Assembly: GCF_900129925.1 (NCBI RefSeq)
Contig: NZ_FQXI01000003.1
Location: forward strand, 1-64,000
Length of the DNA: 64,000 nt
Direction of reading: 5' to 3'
Source: Anaerosphaera aminiphila DSM 21120
Lineage (GTDB): Bacteria > Bacillota > Clostridia > Tissierellales > Peptoniphilaceae
Shown: piece by piece, positions 47,273 to 56,487 of the stretch
How the letters are laid out: every line of letters begins with the position of its first letter
Numbering within the stretch: the stretch's first letter is position 1
The notes under the pieces: generated by a model
What the model saw: only the letters and a program-made list of their open reading frames with translations
Database searches by the model: none
Told to the model about the DNA's origin: nothing
Translations under genes and position numbers: made by a program

Positions 47273-47905
47273 CTACTTATGAGCCTTAACAGTCTCTTTT
47301 AATGTTATTGTTCCCTTTTTAGGTCCCGGTATTGCTCCCTTAACAAGAATTAAGTTTTTGTCTGCAATAACTCTAACAATTTCAAGATTTTGAACTGTAA
47401 CTTGCTCATTACCCATCTTCCCAGCCATTCTGTGATTTTTAAATACTTTTCCCGGATAAGAAGCAGCACCCATACCACCAGGCATTCTGTGGAATTTAGA
47501 ACCATGACTTTCACGTCCTCTTGAAAAACCATGCCTCTTAATAACACCTTGAGTTCCCTTACCTTTTGAAGTACCTGTAGCATCTACAAATTCTCCAACA
47601 GCAAATAAGTCTACTTTAATTTCATCACCTAGTGAATAATTTTCAACTTCATCTGTTCTGAACTCTCTAGTGTATTTCTTGTATTCAACTCCTGCCTTGT
47701 CGTAGTGTCCCTTTAAAGGTTTGTTAACTCTTCTTTCCTTAACATAACCCGTAGCAACTTGAACGGCGTTGTATCCGTCAGTTTCATTAGTTTTCTTTTG
47801 AACAACTACATTTGGTTCTGCCTCAATAACTGTTACAGGAGTAACTGTACCTTCTTCATCAAAGATTTGAGTCATTCCAATCTTTTTTCCAATTAAAAAT
47901 TTCAA
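47273..47905 (-). CDS. rplC: 50S ribosomal protein L3
   Basis: 210 residues. [25 protein letters not shown] at the start and [32 protein letters not shown]. Confidence 0.97.
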   Translation of the reverse strand: MKFLIGKKIGMTQIFDEEGTVTPVTVIEAEPNVVVQKKTNETDGYNAVQVATGYVKERRVNKPLKGHYDKAGVEYKKYTREFRTDEVENYSLGDEIKVDLFAVGEFVDATGTSKGKGTQGVIKRHGFSRGRESHGSKFHRMPGGMGAASYPGKVFKNHRMAGKMGNEQVTVQNLEIVRVIADKNLILVKGAIPGPKKGTITLKETVKAHK

Positions 47906-47964
47906 TGTTGCACCTCCTAATTTTTACAGCGGATTGCTTTTGCAATCTTATAAAGAACAATTAT

Positions 47965-48282
47965 TTATAGCTTAATTTCAATATCAACACCAGCTGGTAA
48001 GTTGAGCTTCATTAGTGAATCAACAGTCTTTTGATTTGGATTTATAATATCAATAAGACGTTTGTGAGTTCTTTGCTCAAATTGTTCTCTTGAATCTTTG
48101 TACTTATGAACAGCTCTTAGTATTGTTATAATTTCCTTTTCTGTTGGAAGTGGAATTGGCCCAGATACAGTAGCACCTGTTTGTTTTGCAGCATCCACAA
48201 TCCTTGAAGCGGAATTGTCTAAAAGTTCATGATCATAAGCTTTAAGTCTGATTCTAATTTTTTGTTTTCCATTGTTTGACAT
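47965..48282 (-). CDS. rpsJ: 30S ribosomal protein S10
   Basis: 105 residues. [30 protein letters not shown] and [22 protein letters not shown]-type core ([18 protein letters not shown]). First gene of the large r-protein operon; RBS AGGAGGGT. Confidence 0.97.
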   Translation of the reverse strand: MSNNGKQKIRIRLKAYDHELLDNSASRIVDAAKQTGATVSGPIPLPTEKEIITILRAVHKYKDSREQFEQRTHKRLIDIINPNQKTVDSLMKLNLPAGVDIEIKL

Positions 48283-48495
48283 AATTACCCTCCTATTCGC
48301 ATAGTTAATTGCTTTTGCGAGATAGGGTTACCGATACACACTTCCTGGTGTTTCATTTTGGAAGTAAAATAAAGAAAAAATAACCCTTCGCCTAAATCGT
48401 GTTAGACTTCTCATCCATAATTACCTTGGTTCCCTTTTTTCCACAAGACTCCAAGCAACTTATGAAATCACAGCAAACTATTTCATTTCAAACGC
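48283..48495 (-). promoter_or_regulatory. 5' leader of the S10 operon with possible attenuator pairing
   Basis: About 210 nt from the predicted P2 start to rpsJ. On the minus strand GGGTTA (48386-48381) followed by a T-rich run could pair either with an upstream GGGAACC segment (48434-48428) as a weak terminator or with TAACCC (48330-48325) downstream; the latter encloses a CTTCC/GGAAG hairpin. Mutually exclusive pairing is inferred, not tested. In relatives the S10 operon is feedback-controlled by L4. Confidence 0.35.
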
Positions 48496-48501
48496 TTAAA
48501 C

Positions 48502-48530
48502 ATTATATCTTAATAAAAGCGTGATGTAAA
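48502..48530 (-). promoter_or_regulatory. S10 operon promoter P2
   Basis: Minus-strand TTTACA (48530-48525), 17-nt spacer, TATAAT (48507-48502). Confidence 0.75.
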
Positions 48531-48640
48531 GCCTTTATTGAAACTTTTCCAATAAAATTTTATTACTTAGTTTCCCAATAAATTTCAGCTCAATTATCAT
48601 GCTCTTACTTGACTATATCTAAACTTTGCCTAACTTAATA

Positions 48641-48669
48641 TTTATATATTAAATTTAAAGTGTTGTCAA
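48641..48669 (-). promoter_or_regulatory. S10 operon promoter P1
   Basis: Minus-strand TTGACA (48669-48664), 17-nt spacer, TATAAA (48646-48641). Lies about 140 bp upstream of P2 in the 550-bp gap before rpsJ. Confidence 0.7.
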
Positions 48670-48743
48670 GTTTTATTCACAATTCATAAAAATATTTTAT
48701 TTTTATTTTAAAATTTGCTTATTTAAATTATTATTTAAATTAA

Positions 48744-48790
48744 AAATAGCCCCTCTTCTACTTTATTTTGCTTTGAAAAGAGGACTATAG
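48744..48790 (-). terminator. Terminator after the C39-like lipoprotein gene
   Basis: ATAGCCCCTCTT (48746-48757) pairs with AAGAGGACTAT (48778-48788), with one mismatch; the minus strand continues in TTTTT. Confidence 0.75.
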
Positions 48791-48836
48791 TTTATATCTT
48801 TAAATTTTACCTATTTAATTAAATACATCTATATAC

Positions 48837-49625
48837 TTAATTTTCTTCAGGCTTTATTATTAAATATTGCATGTAATTATTGTTTTCTCCTTCTTTTTCT
48901 TCAAAGAAGTTATAAAAGTTAAAGTTATAATAAAATCTCTCTGCAGGATAAACTCCATATCCATCTTGATTGTGATCTGTTGTGTCATAAGGGTCTGCAA
49001 CTATTATTACGTCGTCTTGAGTTGTTTCTGTTCCCATAGTGTCATAACCTATTATTGTCTGCCAATGTCCTCCCCAGTCGTTCCATCCAACCATAATTGG
49101 ATTTCCGTTTTTTAAATTTTCTTGAATGTACTCCAGTGTAAACTTTGACTGCAACTCTTCTTTGTCCTTGAAGTCCTTTGCACTTTCAATAGTAAACCCA
49201 CCAACTTTTCCCATTACTTCTATTAAATCCGAAAGTGATGAACCTTCAGGATTTAACCCCTGTGGTCTCAGTTCAGAAAGTGAATACTCATTCCAATCTC
49301 CCAATTTATTATAGTAATTTAAATTCATTAGTAGTGAACTAATTCCACATGACCATTCAGAGCTTTGTTGCTGTGTTTTAAAGTTTGATAAAATTGTTAA
49401 ATGATCGTCGGACTTTGCATTGTAAAAGTCTACGTTTGAAAAATATGGCGACCCTTTATGGTCTGCCGTTCTCTCTACTGAATCTGCTCCATCTTCTTTT
49501 GAAAAGTCCTCTACATAAGGTATTTTCATCTCATCGGAATAATTTCCAAGCACTTTTTCTTCCGCCTTGTTACAACCTGTTAATAACACAGTTGACAAGA
49601 CTACTGTAAGTAATAACTTTTTAAT
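48837..49625 (-). CDS. C39-like cysteine peptidase lipoprotein with probable AUU start
   Basis: About 262 residues. From ATT 49625 the reading is (M)KKLLLTVVLSTVLLTGCNKAEE, a textbook lipoprotein signal with lipobox LLTGC. The catalytic pattern is QQQSSEWSCGISSLLMNLNYY (Cys), GGHWQTIIGYD (His) and VADPYD (Asp), as in the C39-like family of secreted papain-fold peptidases. AGGAGG lies 7 nt before this ATT. The first ATG/GTG/TTG in frame, TTG at 49598, would delete the charged start and most of the signal, so ATT is the likelier start. It would be cell-surface bound. Confidence 0.78.
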   Translation of the reverse strand: MKKLLLTVVLSTVLLTGCNKAEEKVLGNYSDEMKIPYVEDFSKEDGADSVERTADHKGSPYFSNVDFYNAKSDDHLTILSNFKTQQQSSEWSCGISSLLMNLNYYNKLGDWNEYSLSELRPQGLNPEGSSLSDLIEVMGKVGGFTIESAKDFKDKEELQSKFTLEYIQENLKNGNPIMVGWNDWGGHWQTIIGYDTMGTETTQDDVIIVADPYDTTDHNQDGYGVYPAERFYYNFNFYNFFEEKEGENNNYMQYLIIKPEEN

Positions 49626-49729
49626 AATATCGCCTCCTAATTTATATTACTTTCGTATTATAAGTTAGAAGGCATATATTTGTAAATATTTATTTTTTAA
49701 ATCTAAAATATTTTTCTATTTCCATATTT

Positions 49730-50773
49730 TTACAGGTCATCTTCTATTACACTTGACTTAGAATAAGCTGAAACTTTCGCTTCAAAAAAGTCTGTTTTTA
49801 TTGCGTTAGGGTCTGAATATTCACTTACCCACTTCATTGAATCAGGTTCTTTGTCATAACCTTCATATAATGGTTCAAATCCAAGTCCCTTACATCTTAA
49901 GTTGCCCAAATACTTAATATAGTCTTCCACCATGTTCATGCTAAGTCCCTTGATGTTATCTCCTATTACGTATTTGCCCCATTTAATTTCTTCTTCAACA
50001 CCTTGTCTAATCATCTCTCTGTAGAGTTCAATGTTTTCAGCTGTAAATAATTCAGGCTCTTCTTTTTTTAATTCTAATATAATAGATCTAAAAAGCCACA
50101 AGTGAGTATTTTCATCTCTATTTATATATCTAATCTCCTGAACTGTTCCCGGCATCTTTCCTATTCTGCCCAGTGAATAAAAGAACATAAATCCGGAATA
50201 AAAATATATTCCTTCCAATATATAGTTTGCAATAGCAGTTTTTGCCAAGTTAAAAGCTGTTCTGTCATTGTAGAAGTCATTGTACTTATCTCCAATAAAC
50301 TTATTTCTAGCTAGAAGCACTGGATCATCTTTCCACTGATAGAGTATTTCACTTCTCTCTTCAGGGGAACAGATAGTATCTAGAATATATCCATAACTTT
50401 GAGAGTGAATAGCTTCCTGATAAGCTTGAATTGTAAGGCATAAATTTATTTCATTCGCTGTAATATACTCTCCAATGCTTGGAAGGTTTGCTGTTTGAAG
50501 ACTGTCTAAAAATATTAAAAATGAAAGTATTTTATCATAAGCCGCCTTTTCATCTGGTTCTAAATTTCTATAGTCTTTAATATCTTGAGTTAAATTTATT
50601 TCCTCAGGTATCCAAAAGTTGTTCATTGCCTGTCTGTACCAATCACTTACCCAAGTGTATTTCATATTGTTAAAGTCATTTAAATTTGTAGTGTTTCCAT
50701 TTATCATTCTTCTCTTATTGAGTTCAATGTCACCTTTTTCATTAAATAAATCTTTTCTCTTTAATTGTTCCAT
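49730..50773 (-). CDS. nrdB: Class I ribonucleotide reductase, beta subunit
   Basis: 347 residues. Metal and radical residues are visible: FLIFLDSLQ (Asp), QEAIHSQSYGYI (Glu, His and the radical Tyr spaced as E-x2-H-x3-Y), and RDENTHLWLF (Glu, His). The C-terminal tail SVIEDDL is for binding to alpha. It generates the tyrosyl radical used by NrdA to make deoxyribonucleotides. 9 bp after nrdA. Confidence 0.94.
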   Translation of the reverse strand: MEQLKRKDLFNEKGDIELNKRRMINGNTTNLNDFNNMKYTWVSDWYRQAMNNFWIPEEINLTQDIKDYRNLEPDEKAAYDKILSFLIFLDSLQTANLPSIGEYITANEINLCLTIQAYQEAIHSQSYGYILDTICSPEERSEILYQWKDDPVLLARNKFIGDKYNDFYNDRTAFNLAKTAIANYILEGIYFYSGFMFFYSLGRIGKMPGTVQEIRYINRDENTHLWLFRSIILELKKEEPELFTAENIELYREMIRQGVEEEIKWGKYVIGDNIKGLSMNMVEDYIKYLGNLRCKGLGFEPLYEGYDKEPDSMKWVSEYSDPNAIKTDFFEAKVSAYSKSSVIEDDL

Positions 50774-50782
50774 AATTCCTCC

Positions 50783-53311
50783 TTAAGCTGAACAGCTATC
50801 GCAATCTTCTACTTCAAGGGACTTATTTCTAACGTAGTAAATAGTCTTTACACCCTCTTCATAACCTTTAATATAAAGTCCTAAAATTTGGCTCATTGTG
50901 TAGTCTGTCGTTATATATAAGTTTACTGACTGAGATTGGTCAATATGTCTTTGACGAACTCCTGCCGCTCTCATAATCCAGTTTTGATCTATGTCATGTG
51001 CATTTTCATATAGCCAAAATGTTTGAGAGTTAAGTGAAGGTGCTACTCTTGGAACTATTGCTCCCTTTTTTTCCTCTAGAAAGTATCTGCTCATTACAGG
51101 GTCTACTGCTGCAGTTGTACCTGCTATAATTGAAGTGGATCCCGTTGGCGCTATTGCCATAATATATCCATTTCTAAGTCCGTCTTTTTCAACTTCTGCT
51201 TCTAAGCTTTCCCACCTATCGCTATTATAATCTCTCTTTTTAAAATATTTTCCGGTTTGCCAGTCAGATCCTTCAAAGTATTCGTAACTTCCCTTTTCTC
51301 TGGCTATTTCACTACTTGCCTTAATTGCAAAATAATTAATGTCCTCATATACTCTGTCTACAAATTCCAAGTGCTCTTCACTTTGCCAACTGATGTTGTT
51401 CTTTACAAGCATTTCATGATAACCACTGGTTCCAAGTCCAATTGATCTATATTTTTTATTGGTTATCTTAGCATAGGCTACAGGATAGTAGTTTAGGTCT
51501 ATTACATTATCCAATGCTCTAATAGTTGTATTTATAACCTCTTCCAGTTCTTTTTTGTTATTTACATCTATATTGCCAAGGACTAGAGATGCTAAGTTAC
51601 ACACTACAAAATCTCCAGGTTTAGTTGTCTTTACTACTACTTCTTCACCATCAACTATTTTTATTTCAGTTGACCCGCTTTCAATTGCACTGGTGTTTTG
51701 AGCAATTTCTGTACATAGGTTTGAACTGTAAATCATTCCCTTGTGCGCATTTGGATTTAGCTCATTTACTTTGTCTCTGTTAAATATAAAAGGTGTTCCA
51801 GTTTCAACGGCAGACTTTATTACTAATCTCACCATATCTTTTACTTTCATTACTCTCTTGTCTATTCGCTCATCTTCAACACAATCTAAATATTTATCAA
51901 GCCATTCTTTCCCATAGGAGTCCTCAAGACAATAACCCTTAACGGTCTCAACTTCATGAGGGCACATCATATACCAATTTGCATTTATATCTTCCTTTGC
52001 CAACTCCCAGAAGTAATCCGGAAAACAAACTCCCGGAAATACATCGTGAGCTTTCATTCGGTCATCTCCGTTATTAGTCCTAAGTTGTAAAAATTCTGCA
52101 ATGTCCTTGTGCCACACATCTAAATATACGGCCACAGCACCCTGTCTAACGCCAAGTTGGTCTACTGCCACTGCTGTATCATTGGCAAGTTTAATCCATC
52201 TGACTACGCCACCTGCAACGCCTTTAAAACCTCTAATGTCAGAACCCATTGCCCTTACCTTTCCAAAATACAGACCCATTCCTCCGCCGTGCTTTGAAAC
52301 TTGCGCAAAATTATCTATTGACCTATAAATTCCATCAAGACTGTCAGGTACTGTATCTATAAAACAAGATGAAAGTTGGTGGTATGGTTTTCTGGCATTG
52401 GACATTGTAGGAGTTGCAACAGTGATTTTTAACTGACTTAACACATCATATATCTTCTTTGCCCACAGAACTTTATTGTCTCCCTCTGGAATTGCAAGGT
52501 GCATTGCTATTCCCATAAACATCTCCTGAGGTGTCTCAAGTATTTCTCCTTCAGAGTTTTTTATTAAATATCTCTTTACTATTAAGTCCAAGCCGCTGTA
52601 ATTAAACAAATCATCTCTCTTTACGTCCATATACTCTTCAAGTTCAGTTATATCTTCATCACTATAATTTTCAAGCATATATTTTCCATATAAGTTTTTC
52701 TTAGTTAAATAGTGAATTTTATCTTTAAATGTGTATATTTCATCTCTGTTCATTATTTCATAGATGTATTTTCTCACTTGAATAGATAAAAATCTGGCTG
52801 AGATAAATTCCCACTTTGGCGATTCCTTTGAAGTAAGTTCAGATGATGCTCTTATTAAAATAGATAAATACTCATCTTCATTTAAATTTTCCTTTGCAAA
52901 AGAAATAAACTTATTATATAAAAAAGATAAGTTATATGCGTCTTCCTTAAACTCTCTTTGAATATTTTCCATTTGTTCTATTATTACACTATCTAAAAAG
53001 TACTTGGAAAAATCTTCTATTGTCTTTCTCATAGTGTAGTGAGAAGCCCTATATAGAATATAACTCTTTACAACAGTGTAAAAATTATTTTCAAGTAAAG
53101 TAATTTCCACTAAGTCCTGTACTTCTTCTACAGTAATTATATGACTTTCAGGAAAATTATTATTTATTTTTTCAATTATTTGTTCGCCCATTTTTTTTAT
53201 TACATTTTCATCTATGGGTTTGCTTACGCTTATAAATGCTTTTTTCATTGCAACTTCAATTTTATTTCTATCAAAGTCTACAACTTCTCCATTTCGCTTA
53301 ATAATCCTCAA
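50783..53311 (-). CDS. nrdA: Class I ribonucleotide reductase, alpha subunit
   Basis: 842 residues. N-terminal ATP cone (about 1-90: IIKRNGEVVDFDRNKIEVAMKKAF) for allosteric control. Catalytic barrel with the redox cysteines (LSSCFIDTVPDSL, NLCTEIAQNT), the GYLLAT-type residues in CNLASLVLGN and a C-terminal EDCDSCSA carrying the CxxC for thioredoxin-type reduction. Reduces ribonucleoside diphosphates with oxygen-dependent radical chemistry, though the organism seems anaerobic, so a class III enzyme probably exists elsewhere. Confidence 0.95.
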   Translation of the reverse strand: MRIIKRNGEVVDFDRNKIEVAMKKAFISVSKPIDENVIKKMGEQIIEKINNNFPESHIITVEEVQDLVEITLLENNFYTVVKSYILYRASHYTMRKTIEDFSKYFLDSVIIEQMENIQREFKEDAYNLSFLYNKFISFAKENLNEDEYLSILIRASSELTSKESPKWEFISARFLSIQVRKYIYEIMNRDEIYTFKDKIHYLTKKNLYGKYMLENYSDEDITELEEYMDVKRDDLFNYSGLDLIVKRYLIKNSEGEILETPQEMFMGIAMHLAIPEGDNKVLWAKKIYDVLSQLKITVATPTMSNARKPYHQLSSCFIDTVPDSLDGIYRSIDNFAQVSKHGGGMGLYFGKVRAMGSDIRGFKGVAGGVVRWIKLANDTAVAVDQLGVRQGAVAVYLDVWHKDIAEFLQLRTNNGDDRMKAHDVFPGVCFPDYFWELAKEDINANWYMMCPHEVETVKGYCLEDSYGKEWLDKYLDCVEDERIDKRVMKVKDMVRLVIKSAVETGTPFIFNRDKVNELNPNAHKGMIYSSNLCTEIAQNTSAIESGSTEIKIVDGEEVVVKTTKPGDFVVCNLASLVLGNIDVNNKKELEEVINTTIRALDNVIDLNYYPVAYAKITNKKYRSIGLGTSGYHEMLVKNNISWQSEEHLEFVDRVYEDINYFAIKASSEIAREKGSYEYFEGSDWQTGKYFKKRDYNSDRWESLEAEVEKDGLRNGYIMAIAPTGSTSIIAGTTAAVDPVMSRYFLEEKKGAIVPRVAPSLNSQTFWLYENAHDIDQNWIMRAAGVRQRHIDQSQSVNLYITTDYTMSQILGLYIKGYEEGVKTIYYVRNKSLEVEDCDSCSA

Positions 53312-53359
53312 TTTTCTATCCCCTATATTTTGTATTTATTTGTTTTTCTGTAACTAAAT

Positions 53360-53375
53360 ATACCATATATAGTAT
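53360..53375. promoter_or_regulatory. NrdR-box-like palindrome upstream of nrdAB
   Basis: ATACCATATATAGTAT is palindromic at 14 of 16 positions and matches the NrdR form ACAC-ATATAT-GTGT in its core. A weaker copy may lie near 53318-53333, about 42 bp away, i.e. four helix turns. Confidence 0.5.
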
Positions 53376-53462
53376 ATATTTAAAAGTGCTTTCCCATAGG
53401 TTTTTTAAATATATTTTTAAAGAATACTTGATATTACATATACTATAAAATAGAATAAAAAC

Positions 53463-53798
53463 ATGAAGACAAATTTTAAAGAAAAACTACAAAATACCAC
53501 AGAAAAATGGATAAGAGAACAAAAAATTAAAAGTAAGAAAAAATCAGAAAATCAAGAGAGAATTTCAAAGGAACTCGAACATGAAAATAGAAACTTAGAT
53601 AAGAGAGGTAAAATAAAAAAAGTTTTTATTTGGACTATTATAGTTCTCGCCTATGACGGCTTTAGAATGTACTTAAGATATAGGACGGGAAGAAACTTAG
53701 TTGAAATTTCAGATTTAGTATTTTCAGTTATTGTAATAGCTATTTATGCTTACTTTATCTTTAATTACGCTAAAATTAAAGATAACAAAAATAAGTAA
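53463..53798 (+). CDS. Small membrane protein, function unknown
   Basis: 111 residues. The first 50 are highly charged (Lys/Glu coiled-coil type), followed by two membrane spans (VFIWTIIVLAYDGFRMYL; LVFSVIVIAIYAYFIFNY). No family recognised. Divergent from nrdA. Confidence 0.6.
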   Translation: MKTNFKEKLQNTTEKWIREQKIKSKKKSENQERISKELEHENRNLDKRGKIKKVFIWTIIVLAYDGFRMYLRYRTGRNLVEISDLVFSVIVIAIYAYFIFNYAKIKDNKNK

Positions 53799-53846
53799 CT
53801 CCAATGATACTATATTTTAAAAATTAGTTAAAAAAAAGGAGATTTT

Positions 53847-54254
53847 ATGAAAGGCAATACTATAAAAGCAATTATCTTGTTTTTTGTAAATATGGTTTTA
53901 TTTTTAGCACATAGTAAATTATCACTATATGCAAAAGAATATTCCAGTATAAATTTTAATTTAAATGCAGTTATGTTCGTTAATTTTCTTTCCTGCATAC
54001 TTATAATTTTAACTGCTATAATTCTATATAAAGTAAATGAAAATTTAAATGTTAAATCTTTGATTTTTGCAACTATAGTAACGGGTATATTTTTAATACT
54101 AACTTTCCCAATACTTTTATTTCCATATGAGTTGTATGGGTTAAATATTTTTACACAGTTTATTTTTCAAAATGATTATATAGTAAAGTTAATCTCACTA
54201 TATTTTGGATACTTTTTAATAAGTTATCTACATAGTAAAAAGTCTGTTAAGTAA
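53847..54254 (+). CDS. Four-span membrane protein, function unknown
   Basis: 135 residues with four hydrophobic segments (AIILFFVNMVLFLAHS; NAVMFVNFLSCILIILTAIIL; LIFATIVTGIFLILTFPILLF; LISLYFGYFLISYLHS). RBS AAAGGAG. Follows the 111-residue gene by 48 bp and shares a terminator, so both may be one transcript. Confidence 0.7.
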   Translation: MKGNTIKAIILFFVNMVLFLAHSKLSLYAKEYSSINFNLNAVMFVNFLSCILIILTAIILYKVNENLNVKSLIFATIVTGIFLILTFPILLFPYELYGLNIFTQFIFQNDYIVKLISLYFGYFLISYLHSKKSVK

Positions 54255-54273
54255 AAAACTTAACAGACTTTTT
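54237..54273 (+). terminator. Terminator after the small membrane proteins
   Basis: AAAAAGTCTGTTAAGT pairs exactly with ACTTAACAGACTTTTT, and T-run follows. The stop codon lies inside. The 54274-54471 gap holds only the promoter listed next. Confidence 0.93.
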
Positions 54274-54432
54274 TATTGCATTTAAACTCTCTTTTAAAAC
54301 TTTTGTATAAATAACTTTCAACCTTTTTTTGATTAAATATAACCTTTTATTATCAATTTAAATTAATTTAGAAACTAATTTATATAATATTTTTTATATA
54401 AAACAATTCTTAATGATAGTACCCCTTTATTG

Positions 54433-54441
54433 TGGTATAAT
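54433..54441 (+). promoter_or_regulatory. Extended -10 promoter of the M20 amidohydrolase operon
   Basis: TGGTATAAT, an extended -10; no good -35. Confidence 0.55.
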
Positions 54442-54471
54442 TAAAAAATATCTAAAAAAAGGAGGAATACT

Positions 54472-55662
54472 GTGATTGATGTTGTAAAAGAAGTAAAGGC
54501 AATTGAAAATGATATTATCAATTGGAGAAGAGAGTTACATAAAACTCCAGAACTAGGTCTTGTTCTACCTAAAACATCTAAGTTTGTTCAAGACAGACTT
54601 AATGAAATGAACATTGAATACAAAACTTTAATTGATGGCAATGGAATTGCGGGACTTATCAAAGGAGAATTGGGAGATGGCAAAACCATTGCGCTAAGAG
54701 CGGATATGGACGGTCTTCCAATAGTTGAAGAAACTGATTTTGAGTTTAAATCTCAAAACGAAAATATGCATGCCTGTGGACATGATGGACACACTGCAAT
54801 GCTACTAGGAGTAGCAAAAGTACTGTCTTCCAATAGAGACAAGTTTAAGGGAAATGTTAAACTTATATTCCAACCAGGTGAAGAATATCCCGGTGGTGCT
54901 AAACCAATGTTAGATGAAGGAGCTTTTGAAAATCCTAAAGTTGACGGAGTGCTTGGACTTCATGCAGGCCAACTATCTAAGGAAGTTGACCACGGAAAAA
55001 TCGGAATTTCCTACGGACCAATGATGGCATCTATGGATAGAGTCTATATAAAAGTAATTGGAAAAGGTGGACATGGCGCCTATCCTCAAGACTGTATAGA
55101 TCCTGTAGTAATGGCAGCTGAAATTATATTGGGAGTTCAAAAAATAGTTAGTAGAGAAATTCCGGTATATCAACCTGCAGTACTTTCAATATGCAGAATT
55201 GAGGGAGGATCTAACCAAAATATAATTCCGGACTTTGTTGAACTTGAGGGAACTGTTAGAACTTTTGACAATGATTTAAGAGAAAAGATTTCTAAGCGCA
55301 TTGAGGAAATAGTTAAAGGAATTACAAGTGCAAACAACGCTGACTATGAATATGAATACAACTTTAAATATCCACCAGTTGTAAATAATGGAGAATTTAC
55401 AAAAGCTCTTGTAACTTCCGCTGAAAAAGTAATAGGCAGTGAAAATATTGTAGAAATCCAACACCCTCTAATGGGCGGCGAAGACATGGCATACTATCTT
55501 CAAGAAGTCCCTGGTACATTTATATTTTTAAGTAACTTGCTACCTTTTGAGGGCAAGACATATGGACACCATACTTCTAAATTTGCCCTGGATGAAAGCG
55601 AATTTTTTAAAGGCACATCAATTTTTGTTCAATACGCACTAGATTTTTTAAATAATAATTAG
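54472..55662 (+). CDS. M20D-family amidohydrolase (N-acyl amino acid hydrolase type)
   Basis: 396 residues. Zinc-binding and catalytic sequences: RADMDGLPIVEETDFEF, MHACGHDGHTAMLLG (Cys and His), FQPGEEYPGGAKPM, LHAGQ and MGGEDMAYYL, with final YGHHTSKFALDE. Such enzymes hydrolyse N-acyl or indole-acetyl amino acids or dipeptide-like amides. Start is GTG with AAGGAGG. It leads an operon with two membrane proteins, so it may process a compound that they move. Confidence 0.9.
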   Translation: MIDVVKEVKAIENDIINWRRELHKTPELGLVLPKTSKFVQDRLNEMNIEYKTLIDGNGIAGLIKGELGDGKTIALRADMDGLPIVEETDFEFKSQNENMHACGHDGHTAMLLGVAKVLSSNRDKFKGNVKLIFQPGEEYPGGAKPMLDEGAFENPKVDGVLGLHAGQLSKEVDHGKIGISYGPMMASMDRVYIKVIGKGGHGAYPQDCIDPVVMAAEIILGVQKIVSREIPVYQPAVLSICRIEGGSNQNIIPDFVELEGTVRTFDNDLREKISKRIEEIVKGITSANNADYEYEYNFKYPPVVNNGEFTKALVTSAEKVIGSENIVEIQHPLMGGEDMAYYLQEVPGTFIFLSNLLPFEGKTYGHHTSKFALDESEFFKGTSIFVQYALDFLNNN

Positions 55663-55675
55663 AAAGGAGCAAGAC

Positions 55676-56485
55676 GTGAAAAATTTTAAATTACATTTTT
55701 TAGTAATTATATTAGTTGTAATATCTGAACTAATAGGCACAATATCAATTCCCCTTGGAGCAGGCTCAATAGTTTTATTACCTATGCTCTATGCAATGAT
55801 ATTCGGTATATTAATAACTCCAAAGTTTTTAAAAATTGCAAATGAAAAGGATATGGACGATGCTGGGTCTCTAATAGGACTTACGCTGATGTTACTTATG
55901 GCAAAGTATGGAACTAACATAGGCCCTACACTTCCATTAATATTAAAATCCAGCCCGGCATTAATACTTCAAGAATTTGGAAATGTTGGAACAGTTTTAC
56001 TAGGTGTTCCAATTGGAGTAATGCTTGGATTAAAAAGAGAAGTTATCGGAGGAGCTCACTCCATTGCCAGAGAGCCTAACGTTGCTTTAATTGGAGAGAG
56101 ATATGGACTTGACAGTCCTGAGGGACAAGGCGTTTTAGGCGTATATATAGTAGGAACTGTATTTGGAACTCCATTTATTGGAATGTTGGCAAGTTTCTTG
56201 GCAGCTTATACTTCACTTCACCCATATGCACTTGCAATGGCATCCGGTGTTGGGTCAGCTAGTATGATGACAGCAGGAGTTGGAACACTAAGTGCCGCTT
56301 ATCCTCAAATGGAAGAGATGATAACTGCATTTGGAGCAAGTAGTAACATGTTGTCAGGATTAGATGGCATATATATGTCCATATGGGTAGCACTTCCACT
56401 TGCTAAATGGCTATATAGAAAATCCTATAGATTAAAATATGGTGTACTGCCAGATTTAACTGAAGATGAAAAAGGAGATGAATAA
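55676..56485 (+). CDS. DUF3100 membrane protein
   Basis: 269 residues with about seven membrane spans. DDAGSLIGLTLMLLMAKYGTNIGPTLP, KREVIGGAHSIAREPNVALIGERYGLDSPEGQGVLGVYIVGTVFGTPFIG and SMMTAGVGTLSAAYPQMEEMITAFGASSNMLSGLDG are the conserved DUF3100 pieces. The Gly- and Pro-rich loops are suggestive of a transporter. 13 bp after the amidohydrolase and 2 bp before its small partner. Confidence 0.82.
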   Translation: MKNFKLHFLVIILVVISELIGTISIPLGAGSIVLLPMLYAMIFGILITPKFLKIANEKDMDDAGSLIGLTLMLLMAKYGTNIGPTLPLILKSSPALILQEFGNVGTVLLGVPIGVMLGLKREVIGGAHSIAREPNVALIGERYGLDSPEGQGVLGVYIVGTVFGTPFIGMLASFLAAYTSLHPYALAMASGVGSASMMTAGVGTLSAAYPQMEEMITAFGASSNMLSGLDGIYMSIWVALPLAKWLYRKSYRLKYGVLPDLTEDEKGDE

Positions 56486-56487
56486 AT

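Noticed and set aside
53318-53333. Second NrdR box
   Set aside because: Too many mismatches to be listed as a feature; mentioned only as a possibility.
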